The notes beneath the pieces are model-generated. The model saw only the letters and a list, made by a program, of their open reading frames with translations, ran no database searches and was not told where the DNA came from. A program made the translations under genes and the position numbers. From Variovorax gracilis (GTDB taxonomy: Bacteria > Pseudomonadota > Gammaproteobacteria > Burkholderiales > Burkholderiaceae_C), in assembly GCF_030317115.1 (NCBI RefSeq), contig NZ_JASZYF010000005.1, forward strand, positions 310,001-374,000: 64,000 nt of DNA, given 5' to 3'. Shown here piece after piece: positions 37,276 through 47,163 of this stretch. Numbering within the stretch: position 1 is the stretch's first letter; every line of letters starts with the position of its first letter.

Positions 37276-37788
37276 GTGAAAACCTTCGAACACTACTTCC
37301 TGGCCGCGAATCGGTGGGTACTGATTCTTCTGCTCGCCTCGATGTCGGTCATCATCTTCATCAACGTGGCGATGCGCTACCTGACGAGCAACTCGCTCGA
37401 ATGGGCCGAAGAGGTCTCGCGCCACATGATGATCTGGCTCACCTTCCTCGGGGCGGGCCCGGTGCTGCGCTACGGCGGGCACATCGCGGTCGAGAACCTG
37501 CAGGACGCGCTGCCGCCCAAGGCCGCCATCGCGATGCGCGCGATGGTCGCTGCGCTGCTCTTCGCCTTCTTCGGCTTCATGGTCTGGTATGGCTGGCTCT
37601 ACATGGAACGCACGATGTTCCAGCTGACCGCTGTCACGCAGATTCCCTTTGCCTATATCTACAGCGCCATGATGTTCGGCGGGCTGCTTCTGATCGTGCA
37701 CTGGCTGCTGATCGTGCGCGGCTACGTGCTGCGGCGCGAGTTTGCTTCCGACGCGCATTTCGATGCGGCTGCGAGCGCTTCGCTATGA
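37276..37788 (+). CDS. dctQ: TRAP transporter, small permease subunit DctQ
   Basis: A 170-residue, four-span membrane protein of the DctQ family. The second helix shows the typical SLEWAEEVSRHMMIWLTFLGA segment. The start is taken as the GTG at 37276 (VKTFEHYFLAANRW), because upstream codons are non-hydrophobic and unlike the family. The stop overlaps the DctM start (ATGA). Confidence 0.9.
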   Translation: MKTFEHYFLAANRWVLILLLASMSVIIFINVAMRYLTSNSLEWAEEVSRHMMIWLTFLGAGPVLRYGGHIAVENLQDALPPKAAIAMRAMVAALLFAFFGFMVWYGWLYMERTMFQLTAVTQIPFAYIYSAMMFGGLLLIVHWLLIVRGYVLRREFASDAHFDAAASASL

Positions 37789-39077
37789 ACGCCAGCCTCG
37801 TCCTCATCTTTTCGGTGTGCGTGTTTCTCGCGATCGGCGTGCCGGTCGCATTCGCGCTGGGCCTTGCCACCGCCGCCACGCTGATCCTCGCCGAGTCCTA
37901 TCCGCTGATGGTGCTGCTGAAGGAGACCTTCACCGGCATCGACAGCTTCCCGCTGATGGCGGTGCCCTTCTTCATCCTTGCAGCAGAGCTCATGAGCGGC
38001 GGCTCGCTGACCGAGGTGCTGCTGCGCTTTGCAGGGCAGTTCGTCGGCCACCGGCGCGGTGGGCTGGGCTACACCAACGTGGTGTCGCTGACCTTCTTCT
38101 CGGGCATCTCGGGTTCGGCACTGGCCGACGCGGCCGGGCCGGGTTCCATGCTCATCAAGATGATGGACAAGGCCGGCTACGACCGCTCGTATGCCGCCGC
38201 GCTCACCGCCTCGACCGCCATTGTCGGGCCGATCATCCCGCCTTCGATCATCATGATCATCTACGCGCTGCAGGACGACAACGTGTCGGTCGGCAGCCTG
38301 TTCGTGGCGGGCCTCATTCCGGGCCTGTTGATCGCGGTGGCGATGTGCGTGGTCAACTTCTACGTCTCGAAGAAGCGCAATTACAAGGGCGACGGCGGCA
38401 TGCCGCCCTGGCGCGAAGTGCTGCTGACGACGTGGAAGGCGATCCCGGCGATCCTGCTGCCGGTGGTCATCCTTGGGGGCATGCGCGCTGGCTGGTTCAC
38501 GCCGACCGAGGCATCGGTGGTCGCGGTGTTCTATGCGCTGGTGTGCGGCAAGTTCGTCTACCGCACGCTCGAGTGGAAGGCGCTGCCCGACATCCTCTCC
38601 CGCTCCGCCCTGCTGTCGGCCTCGGTGCTCATCATCATCGGCCTGTCGGCCTCGTTCGCGTGGATCCTGACCATCGAGAACGTGCCTCAGACGCTGGCTG
38701 AATGGCTGGCGGGGATGAACCTGTCGCCGTGGATGTTCCTCATCATCGTGAACGTCTTCCTGCTGCTCTTCGGCATCTTCATCGAGCCGCTTCCGGGCGT
38801 GATGGTGCTGGCGCCGATCCTCGCGCCGGTGGCGGTCAAGCTGGGCATCGACCCCATCCACTTCGCGATGATCGTGATCTACAACCTCACGCTCGGCATG
38901 ATCACGCCGCCGGTGGGTGGCCTGCTCTTCGTGACCTGCAACGTGTCGCGTGTGCCGATGTCGCAACTGGTGCGCGAGTTGGCGCCCTTCCTGTGGGCGC
39001 ATGGCGCGGTGCTGCTGTTGCTCACCTTCATGCCGGCGATCAGCACGTGGCTGCCGCGCCTGTGGGGCTTCAAGTAG
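37785..39077 (+). CDS. dctM: TRAP transporter, large permease subunit DctM
   Basis: A 430-residue, about 12-span DctM protein: FAGQFVGHRRGGLGYTNV, GISGSALADAAGPGSMLIKMM and TASTAIVGPIIPPSIIM are all strongly conserved in this family. It forms the Na+-driven translocation subunit with DctQ. The ATG overlaps the dctQ stop by four bases. Together with DctP it forms a complete TRAP system. Confidence 0.95.
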   Translation: MNASLVLIFSVCVFLAIGVPVAFALGLATAATLILAESYPLMVLLKETFTGIDSFPLMAVPFFILAAELMSGGSLTEVLLRFAGQFVGHRRGGLGYTNVVSLTFFSGISGSALADAAGPGSMLIKMMDKAGYDRSYAAALTASTAIVGPIIPPSIIMIIYALQDDNVSVGSLFVAGLIPGLLIAVAMCVVNFYVSKKRNYKGDGGMPPWREVLLTTWKAIPAILLPVVILGGMRAGWFTPTEASVVAVFYALVCGKFVYRTLEWKALPDILSRSALLSASVLIIIGLSASFAWILTIENVPQTLAEWLAGMNLSPWMFLIIVNVFLLLFGIFIEPLPGVMVLAPILAPVAVKLGIDPIHFAMIVIYNLTLGMITPPVGGLLFVTCNVSRVPMSQLVRELAPFLWAHGAVLLLLTFMPAISTWLPRLWGFK

Positions 39078-39154
39078 CGCCAGCGCTTTTCACGAAAGTG
39101 TCACGCTGATCCGCGATGCTGCGGCGCTCGCCCAAGAACGCCGCAGCATCTTCC

Positions 39155-39679
39155 ATGTTCCTCATCAAGACCGACAAGGCGCGCCACGAACTCCAGCCCG
39201 GCCGCCGCACGCTGGGCCAACGCGAACGCGCCCTGCTGCTGATGGCCGACGGCCGGCGCTCGGTGACCGATTTCGGCCAACTCTTCAGCAGCCGCGACGA
39301 AGCCGGGAAGGTGGCACTGCACCTGGTGCGGCAGGGTTACCTGCTGGACGCCCACACGCAGCAGCGCCAGCCGCCCGTCGACGCCGCGCCGGGTCCTGCC
39401 GAGATCGCGCCGGCCGCTGCCGACGCCTTCGACGGCAAGCGCTCCCTCGCCACCACGCGCATGTTTCTTTTTGACCTCTGCGAACGCATGTTCGTGCGGC
39501 GCAACCCGATCCTGGCCGAGCAGTTCCGAGAGAAGCTGCGCGAATCCCGCGACCGGGACGGCATGCTGGCCGTGGCCGGCGCCATGCTCGACGAGATCGC
39601 CAAGTCCGCAGGCGCGGAGCGTGCCGATTCGATCCGCGAGCGCATCGACAAGTTGCTGCCGGCACCGCTCGTGCACTGA
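39155..39679 (+). CDS. Hypothetical protein, function unknown
   Basis: A 174-residue soluble protein, start taken at MFLIKTDKARHEL. The N-terminal ~60 residues look like a small winged-helix-type unit (RTLGQRERALLLMADGRRSVTDF); a Pro/Ala-rich linker near residues 70-90 leads to a C-terminal helical domain (RMFLFDLCERMFVRRNPILAEQFREKL). I do not recognise the family. It sits between the TRAP operon and the glycine riboswitch on the same strand. A start 13 codons earlier is possible. Confidence 0.65.
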   Translation: MFLIKTDKARHELQPGRRTLGQRERALLLMADGRRSVTDFGQLFSSRDEAGKVALHLVRQGYLLDAHTQQRQPPVDAAPGPAEIAPAAADAFDGKRSLATTRMFLFDLCERMFVRRNPILAEQFREKLRESRDRDGMLAVAGAMLDEIAKSAGAERADSIRERIDKLLPAPLVH

Positions 39680-39722
39680 ATTCGCCGGCCGGCGATCCGC
39701 CAATCCCTTACACTCGCCCGGT

Positions 39723-39930
39723 CAGGAGAGAGCTCCGCAGCAGCGGGGCCGCCGAAGGCGCAGGTCCCCTCGAAACAAGGGCCCGAACGCTCAGGCAAAA
39801 GGACTGACGAGGCGCCCTTCACGGGCGTTTCCTTGCTGGAGAGAGACGGCCGTTACCACGTCGGAAGGCCGTCCACCGAAGGAGCAAACCCCGATCGTGG
39901 GGTGAATCTCTCAGGTAAAGCGGACAGCAG
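39723..39930 (+). promoter_or_regulatory. Tandem glycine riboswitch (gcvT element), two aptamers
   Basis: Aptamer 1 runs about 39723-39808 and aptamer 2 about 39836-39930. Each has the class signature: GGAGAGA 5' P1 strand, CCGAAGG-type internal loop and the 3' element CTCAGGyAAA-GGAC. Glycine binding should switch on gcvT. No terminator follows aptamer 2. Instead, the gcvT ribosome binding site TGGAGAG (39972-39978) repeats the P1 5' strand TGGAGAG of aptamer 2 (39837-39843), so both can compete for the 3' strand CTCTC (39908-39912), suggesting translational control. Confidence 0.93.
39813..39830 (+). promoter_or_regulatory. GC hairpin with a short T tract between the two glycine aptamers
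   Basis: CGCCC (39813-39817), loop TTCAC, GGGCG (39823-39827), then TTTCC. The linker between the aptamers is about 27 bases, longer than the usual compact linker, and this hairpin resembles a weak terminator. It may be a pause or early-termination site controlled by aptamer 1. Confidence 0.45.
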
Positions 39931-39982
39931 GGGTGGCCCATGGCTTTGGTCATGGATCTGGACTGCCCCTTTGGAGAGTGCC

Positions 39983-41146
39983 TTGGCCTCCACATCGACC
40001 GACGATCTTCTGAAGACCCCGCTTCACGCCCTGCATGTGGAGTTGGGCGCCCGCATGGTTCCCTTCGCGGGCTACTCGATGCCGGTGCAGTACCCCGCCG
40101 GCCTGATGGCCGAGCACAAGCACACGCGCGAAGCCGCGGGCCTGTTCGACATTTCCCATATGGGTCAATTGCGGCTGGTCGGCCCGGATGCGGCGGCGGC
40201 TTTCGAGACCCTCATGCCCGTCGACGTGATCGGCCTGGCGCCGGGCAAGCAGCGCTACGGCCTGCTGCTCAACGACGAGGGAGGCATCCTCGACGACTTG
40301 ATGTTCTTCAACGAAGGCCACGATTCGATCTTCGTGATCGTGAACGGCGCCTGCAAGCAGGCGGACATCGCTCACATCACGGCGAAGATCGGCCAGCGTT
40401 GCCAGGTCCTGCCCATGCCCGACCATGCGCTGCTGGCGCTCCAGGGGCCGCAAGCGGCGGCGACGCTCGCGCGCCTCTCGCCAGGCGTCGAGCGCTTCGT
40501 CTTCATGACGGGTGGCGTCGTGCAGATCGGCGGCCTGCCGGCCCTTGTCACGCGCAGCGGCTACACGGGCGAGGACGGCTTCGAGATCTCGGTCGCCACC
40601 AAAGACGCCGAGGCGCTGGCCCGCCTGCTTCTCGCCCAGCCGGAGGTCAAGCCCATCGGCCTGGGCGCGCGCAATTCGCTGCGGCTCGAAGCCGGGCTCT
40701 GCCTCTACGGCAACGACATCGACGAAACCACCACGCCAGTCGAGGCGTCGCTCGGCTGGGCGATGCAGAAGGTGCGGCGCACCGGCGGCGAACGCGAAGG
40801 CGGATTTCCCGGCGCGGCCCGGATCCTGGCGCAACTCACGGCGGCCAGCGGCACCGCGGGCCACCTCGACCACGACACGCTGAAGCGCAAGCGCGTCGGC
40901 CTTGTGGCACTGGAACGGGTGCCCGTGCGCGATGGCACGCTCCTTGAATCCTTCGAAGGCCATGCCATCGGCCACGTCACCAGCGGATTGCTCGGCCCCA
41001 CGGTCGACCGGCCGGTCGCCATGGGCTACGTCGCGCTGGCCTACGGTGAACCGGGCACGCGCATCCAGGCCATCGTGCGCGGCAAGCCCGTCCCGATGGA
41101 AGTGAGCACCATGCCTTTCGTGCCCGCCCGCTACTACCGGGGTTGA
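39983..41146 (+). CDS. gcvT: Glycine cleavage system T protein (aminomethyltransferase)
   Basis: A 387-residue T protein. With H and P protein it converts the aminomethyl-lipoyl intermediate plus tetrahydrofolate to methylene-THF and ammonia. Family features are visible: LFDISHMGQL, GYTGEDGFEIS and the conserved RxEAG (LRLEAGLCLYG). The start is the TTG at 39983, with the GGAGAG site 4 bases upstream; no in-frame ATG/GTG lies where family members begin, and the longer frame runs through the riboswitch. The gene is the first of the gcvT-H-P operon. Confidence 0.93.
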   Translation: MASTSTDDLLKTPLHALHVELGARMVPFAGYSMPVQYPAGLMAEHKHTREAAGLFDISHMGQLRLVGPDAAAAFETLMPVDVIGLAPGKQRYGLLLNDEGGILDDLMFFNEGHDSIFVIVNGACKQADIAHITAKIGQRCQVLPMPDHALLALQGPQAAATLARLSPGVERFVFMTGGVVQIGGLPALVTRSGYTGEDGFEISVATKDAEALARLLLAQPEVKPIGLGARNSLRLEAGLCLYGNDIDETTTPVEASLGWAMQKVRRTGGEREGGFPGAARILAQLTAASGTAGHLDHDTLKRKRVGLVALERVPVRDGTLLESFEGHAIGHVTSGLLGPTVDRPVAMGYVALAYGEPGTRIQAIVRGKPVPMEVSTMPFVPARYYRG

Positions 41147-41159
41147 GGACATGAGCACA

Positions 41160-41250
41160 CCCCCAGGCTTGCCCACTTCGTGTGGCCGCACACCCCCTTG
41201 CAGGGGGCAATACCTGCGGCCCGGCAAAGCCGGTTCCGCGGTATTCCCCG
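41160..41250 (+). repeat. Dispersed intergenic hairpin repeat, copy F (inside the gcv operon)
   Basis: Lies between gcvT and gcvH. Full-length; the outermost pair is AATACC (41209-41214) / GGTATT (41240-41245), where other copies have AACACC / GGTGTT, a two-sided compensatory change. Contains CCCCCTTGCAGGGGG and CCGGC-AAA-GCCGG. Confidence 0.87.
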
Positions 41251-41302
41251 AATTCCCCGAATCGGCTGCACTGTTCAACGTTTCTTTTTCCAGGAGTTTT
41301 CC

Positions 41303-41677
41303 ATGACCATCAAATACACCAAGGACCACGAGTGGGTTCAGCAGCACTCAGACGCCACGCTCGTGACCGTCGGTATCACGGTGCATGCCCAGGACGCGCT
41401 GGGCGACGTGGTGTTCGTCGACCTGCCTGAAGTCGGCAAGACTTTCAACCAGGGCGAGGTCGCGGGTGTGGTCGAGTCGGTCAAGGCCGCGGCCGATGTG
41501 TTCATGCCGGTCTCGGGGGAAATCACCGAAGTCAACGAGGCGTTGCGCGCCGATCCTTCGCTTGCCAACAGCGCGCCGATGGATGCGGGCTGGTTCTTCA
41601 AGGTCCGCATCAGCGATGCGACCCAACTCGAAGCACTGCTCGACGAGACAGCCTACGAGAAGTTCTCTTCCGAATGA
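41303..41677 (+). CDS. gcvH: Glycine cleavage system H protein
   Basis: A 124-residue lipoyl protein that shuttles the aminomethyl group between P, T and L proteins. The lipoylated Lys61 is in VVESVKAAADV, and the N-terminus TIKYTKDHEWV is typical. AGGAG lies 6 bases before the ATG. Flanked by repeat copies F and G. Confidence 0.97.
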   Translation: MTIKYTKDHEWVQQHSDATLVTVGITVHAQDALGDVVFVDLPEVGKTFNQGEVAGVVESVKAAADVFMPVSGEITEVNEALRADPSLANSAPMDAGWFFKVRISDATQLEALLDETAYEKFSSE

Positions 41678-41682
41678 TGTCC

Positions 41683-41761
41683 GCCCCCCGGCTTGTCGCT
41701 TCGCGTACTTCGCCACCCCCCGAGGGAGTGGCACGGCCCGTCTTGGGGCGGCCCGGCGGCG
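41683..41761 (+). repeat. Dispersed intergenic hairpin repeat, copy G (degenerate, inside the gcv operon)
   Basis: Lies between gcvH and gcvP. It keeps the cCCCCGGCTTG-TCGCTTCG start and the ACCCCCCGAGGGAGT hairpin, then diverges (GGCACGGCCCGTCTTGGGGCGGCCC). The large 3' hairpin is lost or replaced. Confidence 0.6.
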
Positions 41762-41801
41762 GTCGTGATCCTTTCCTTTCCTTTCTCCAGACCTGACCTC
41801 C

Positions 41802-44711
<2,910 letters not shown>

Positions 44712-44749
44712 GGTTCGTTAACATTTTTTTACAACGACGGCGCCGACCC

Positions 44750-44776
44750 TGTCGATTTCGCCAGGCCTGCTTCGAC
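44750..44776 (+). promoter_or_regulatory. Candidate ECF42 promoter
   Basis: TGTCGA (44750-44755), a 17-base spacer, CGAC (44773-44776). I recall TGTCGA at -35 and a CGA/TC-type -10 as the ECF42 target motif. It lies about 75 bases upstream of the first DGPF gene and is what an autoregulated ECF42 operon predicts. Confidence 0.62.
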
Positions 44777-44789
44777 GTTGAAGTAGAGC

Positions 44790-44826
44790 CCCGGGAATGG
44801 CCCGGTCCCGCAGACCGGATTCCGGG
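44790..44826 (+). promoter_or_regulatory. Stable leader hairpin before the first DGPF gene
   Basis: CCCGGGAAT (44790-44798) pairs with ATTCCGGG (44819-44826) with one bulged G. Inside it CCGGT (44802-44806) pairs with ACCGG (44814-44818). It begins 13 bases after the ECF-type -10, at the expected 5' end of the mRNA, and may stabilise it. Confidence 0.42.
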
Positions 44827-44849
44827 CTCCCAACCGAAGGAGCAACGAC

Positions 44850-45272
44850 ATGCGATTCATGGTGATAGTCAAGGCCAGCAAGGACTCCGAGGCCGGCGTC
44901 ATGCCCAGCGAGGCCATGCTGACCGCAATGGGCAAGTACAACGAAGAGCTGGTCAAGGCCGGCGTCATGCTGGCGGGCGAAGGCCTGCAGGCCAGTTCGA
45001 AGGGCGCGCGGATTCGCTTTTCAGGCAAGCAGCGGACGGTGATCGACGGGCCTTTCAGCGAGACCAAGGAACTGGTCGCTGGCTTCTGGCTCTGGCAGGT
45101 GCGCTCGAAGGAAGAAGCCATCGAATGGCTCAAGCGCGCGCCTTTCGACGACGGCGAAGAGGTCGAGTTGCGCCAGGTCTTCGAGATGGAGGACTTCGGC
45201 GCCGAACTCACGCCGGAACTCCGGGAGCAGGAAAAGCGGCTGGCGGCCGAAATTGCCGCCAGGAAGGCCTGA
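44850..45272 (+). CDS. DGPF/YCII-related domain protein, ECF42-associated (first copy)
   Basis: A 140-residue protein of the YCII-related/DGPF family. The name-giving motif is here IDGPFSETKELVAGF. It starts MRFMVIVKASKDSEAG, like the second copy. These proteins have a dimeric ferredoxin-like alpha/beta fold related to YciI; a catalytic or sensing role is not established. DGPF genes are the hallmark neighbours of ECF42 sigma factors. A good GAAGGAG site lies before the ATG. Confidence 0.88.
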   Translation: MRFMVIVKASKDSEAGVMPSEAMLTAMGKYNEELVKAGVMLAGEGLQASSKGARIRFSGKQRTVIDGPFSETKELVAGFWLWQVRSKEEAIEWLKRAPFDDGEEVELRQVFEMEDFGAELTPELREQEKRLAAEIAARKA

Positions 45273-45294
45273 CCGAATAGACGAAGGAGGCATG

Positions 45295-45738
45295 ATGAGA
45301 TTCATGATCATTCGCAAGGCCGACAAGGACACCGAGGCCGGCATGATGCCCACCGAGCAACTCGTGACCGACATGCTCAAGTACAACGAAGAAATGATCA
45401 AGGCGGGCGTGATGTTCGACGGCATGGGCCTGCAGCCCAGCGCGAAGGGTGCGCGCATCCGGTTCAGGGACGGCAAGCCGTCGGTGATCGACGGCCCCTT
45501 CGCCGAGGCGAAGGAGCTGATCGCCGGTATCACCCTGATCCAGGTCAAGTCCCGGGAAGAGGCGCTCGAATGGGTCAAGCGCTGGCCCGCTATCGACGGC
45601 GACGGCAACGTCGAGCTCGAACTCCGGCAGATCTACGAGGCCGAGGATTTCGGCGCCGAGTTCACACCCGAGATCCGCAAGCAGGAAGAGCTCCTGCGCG
45701 GCAGCGCGACGGCGCGCGACACCAATGCATCGGGCTGA
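45295..45738 (+). CDS. DGPF/YCII-related domain protein, ECF42-associated (second copy)
   Basis: A 147-residue paralogue of the preceding protein; both share the RFMxIxKAxKDxEAG start, EEMIKAGVM and IDGPFAEAKELIAG. The start is ATG 45295, 4 bases after GAAGGAGG; an adjacent ATG at 45292 is too close to it. A tandem duplication is the simplest origin. Same operon, 19 bases after the first copy. Confidence 0.88.
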   Translation: MRFMIIRKADKDTEAGMMPTEQLVTDMLKYNEEMIKAGVMFDGMGLQPSAKGARIRFRDGKPSVIDGPFAEAKELIAGITLIQVKSREEALEWVKRWPAIDGDGNVELELRQIYEAEDFGAEFTPEIRKQEELLRGSATARDTNASG

Positions 45739-45747
45739 GGAACCGAC

Positions 45748-45822
45748 ATGGAAACCACCCTCCAACGCGCGCAAGCCCCTGCTGCGGCGGCCTGGACCGG
45801 CCGCGTCCTCGCGCGGGACTGA
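45748..45822 (+). CDS. Possible 24-codon small ORF between the DGPF genes and the ECF gene
   Basis: ATG at 45748 with GAGGA 6 bases upstream, ending TGA at 45820-45822; the peptide starts METTLQRAQAPAAAAW. It may be a leader that couples translation to the sigma gene, or noise. Not supported by any recognised family. Confidence 0.25.
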   Translation: METTLQRAQAPAAAAWTGRVLARD

Positions 45823-45852
45823 GGCCCTGCCGCCGCCTGTCGGGGGATTGTC

Positions 45853-47151
45853 GTGACGGCAGGCGACACGCACCGCACCATCAATGCTGTCTGGCGCATC
45901 GAATCCGCCAGGATCATCGGTGCGGTGGCGCGAATGGTGCGCGACGTCGGCGTTGCGGAAGAACTCGCGCAGGACGCCCTGGTCGCCGCGCTCGAACGAT
46001 GGCCGCGCGAGGGCATTCCTGGCAACCCCGGCGCCTGGCTCACTACCGCCGCGAAGCACCGCGCGGTCGACCTGCTTCGCAAGAGAACGCTGCACGCCAG
46101 CAAGGCAGAAGAGGTCGGCCGTGAACTGGATGCCCAGCACGCCATGGCCGCGGCAGACTTCTCCGAAGCGGTGGACGCCGCGCTCGACGACGAAGTGGGC
46201 GACGACATCCTTCGCCTGGTGTTCACGGCCTGCCATCCGGTGCTTTCGCCCGACGGCCGGGTCGCGCTGACCTTGCGCCTGCTCGGAGGCCTGACCACCG
46301 ACGAGATCGCGCGCTCCTTCCTCGTGCCCGAACCGACGATCGCGCAGCGCATCGTGCGCGCCAAGCGAACACTGGCGGCTGCACGCGTACCCTTCGAGGC
46401 GCCGCGCGCGAACGAACTGGCCGCGCGTCTCGCGTCGGTGCTGGAAGTTATCTACCTGGTCTTCAACGAAGGTTATTCGGCCACCGCCGGCCATGACTGG
46501 ATGCGGCCCGCACTGTGCGAGGAAGCGTTGCGGCTCGGTCGTATCCTGGCAGAACTCATGCCTGGCGAGCCGGAAGTCCATGGCTTGGTCGCGCTGATGG
46601 AGATCCAGGCTTCGCGCGCCGCGGCACGTGTGGATGCCAACGGCGACCCGATCCTGTTGCTCGAGCAGAACCGCGGACGCTGGAACCAGATCCTGATCCG
46701 GCGCGGCCTCACCGCGCTGGAGCGCGCTGAAAAGCTCGGCGGCGCGCTGGGGCCCTATGCCCTGCAGGCCGCGATCGCCGCATGCCACGCGCGCGCTCGC
46801 ACCGGAGCGGACACCGACTGGCAGCGGATCGCCGCACTCTATGAAGCACTCGCGCAACTCGCGCCCTCGCCCATCGTGGAACTGAATCGCGCGGTCGCGC
46901 TTTCGATGGCCTTCGGGCCCGCGGTGGGCCTCGAACTCGTCGATGCGCTGCGCTCGGAACCGCTATTGCAGGGCTATCACCTGCTGCCCAGCGTACGCGG
47001 CGACCTGCTCGCCAAGCTGGGCCGCAAGAGCGAGGCCTACTTGGAATTCAAGCGCGCCGCCGAACTCACGCGCAACGCGCGAGAGCGCAAGCTGCTCCTG
47101 ATGCGCGCCCTTGCATGCGCGGGCAGCGCGGCCGGGCCGGGCGTCGATTGA
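45853..47151 (+). CDS. ECF-type RNA polymerase sigma factor, ECF42 group with C-terminal TPR-like extension
   Basis: A 432-residue sigma factor, more than twice the size of a typical ECF. The N-terminal ~180 residues hold sigma region 2 (GVAEELAQDALVAALERWP) and region 4 (GLTTDEIARSFLVPEPTIAQRIVRAK). The remaining ~250 residues are a helical repeat domain (LEVIYLVFNEGY, VELNRAVALSMAFGP), as in ECF42 proteins, which use it in place of an anti-sigma factor. GTG start. Encoded directly downstream of two DGPF genes, the defining ECF42 context. It should activate its own operon. Confidence 0.9.
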   Translation: MTAGDTHRTINAVWRIESARIIGAVARMVRDVGVAEELAQDALVAALERWPREGIPGNPGAWLTTAAKHRAVDLLRKRTLHASKAEEVGRELDAQHAMAAADFSEAVDAALDDEVGDDILRLVFTACHPVLSPDGRVALTLRLLGGLTTDEIARSFLVPEPTIAQRIVRAKRTLAAARVPFEAPRANELAARLASVLEVIYLVFNEGYSATAGHDWMRPALCEEALRLGRILAELMPGEPEVHGLVALMEIQASRAAARVDANGDPILLLEQNRGRWNQILIRRGLTALERAEKLGGALGPYALQAAIAACHARARTGADTDWQRIAALYEALAQLAPSPIVELNRAVALSMAFGPAVGLELVDALRSEPLLQGYHLLPSVRGDLLAKLGRKSEAYLEFKRAAELTRNARERKLLLMRALACAGSAAGPGVD

Positions 47152-47163
47152 GCGAGGTTCGCG

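Noticed and set aside
39940..40947. 335-codon frame starting at an ATG in the gcvT leader
   Set aside because: Overlaps gcvT in another frame; the peptide is Arg/Pro-rich and unlike any family.
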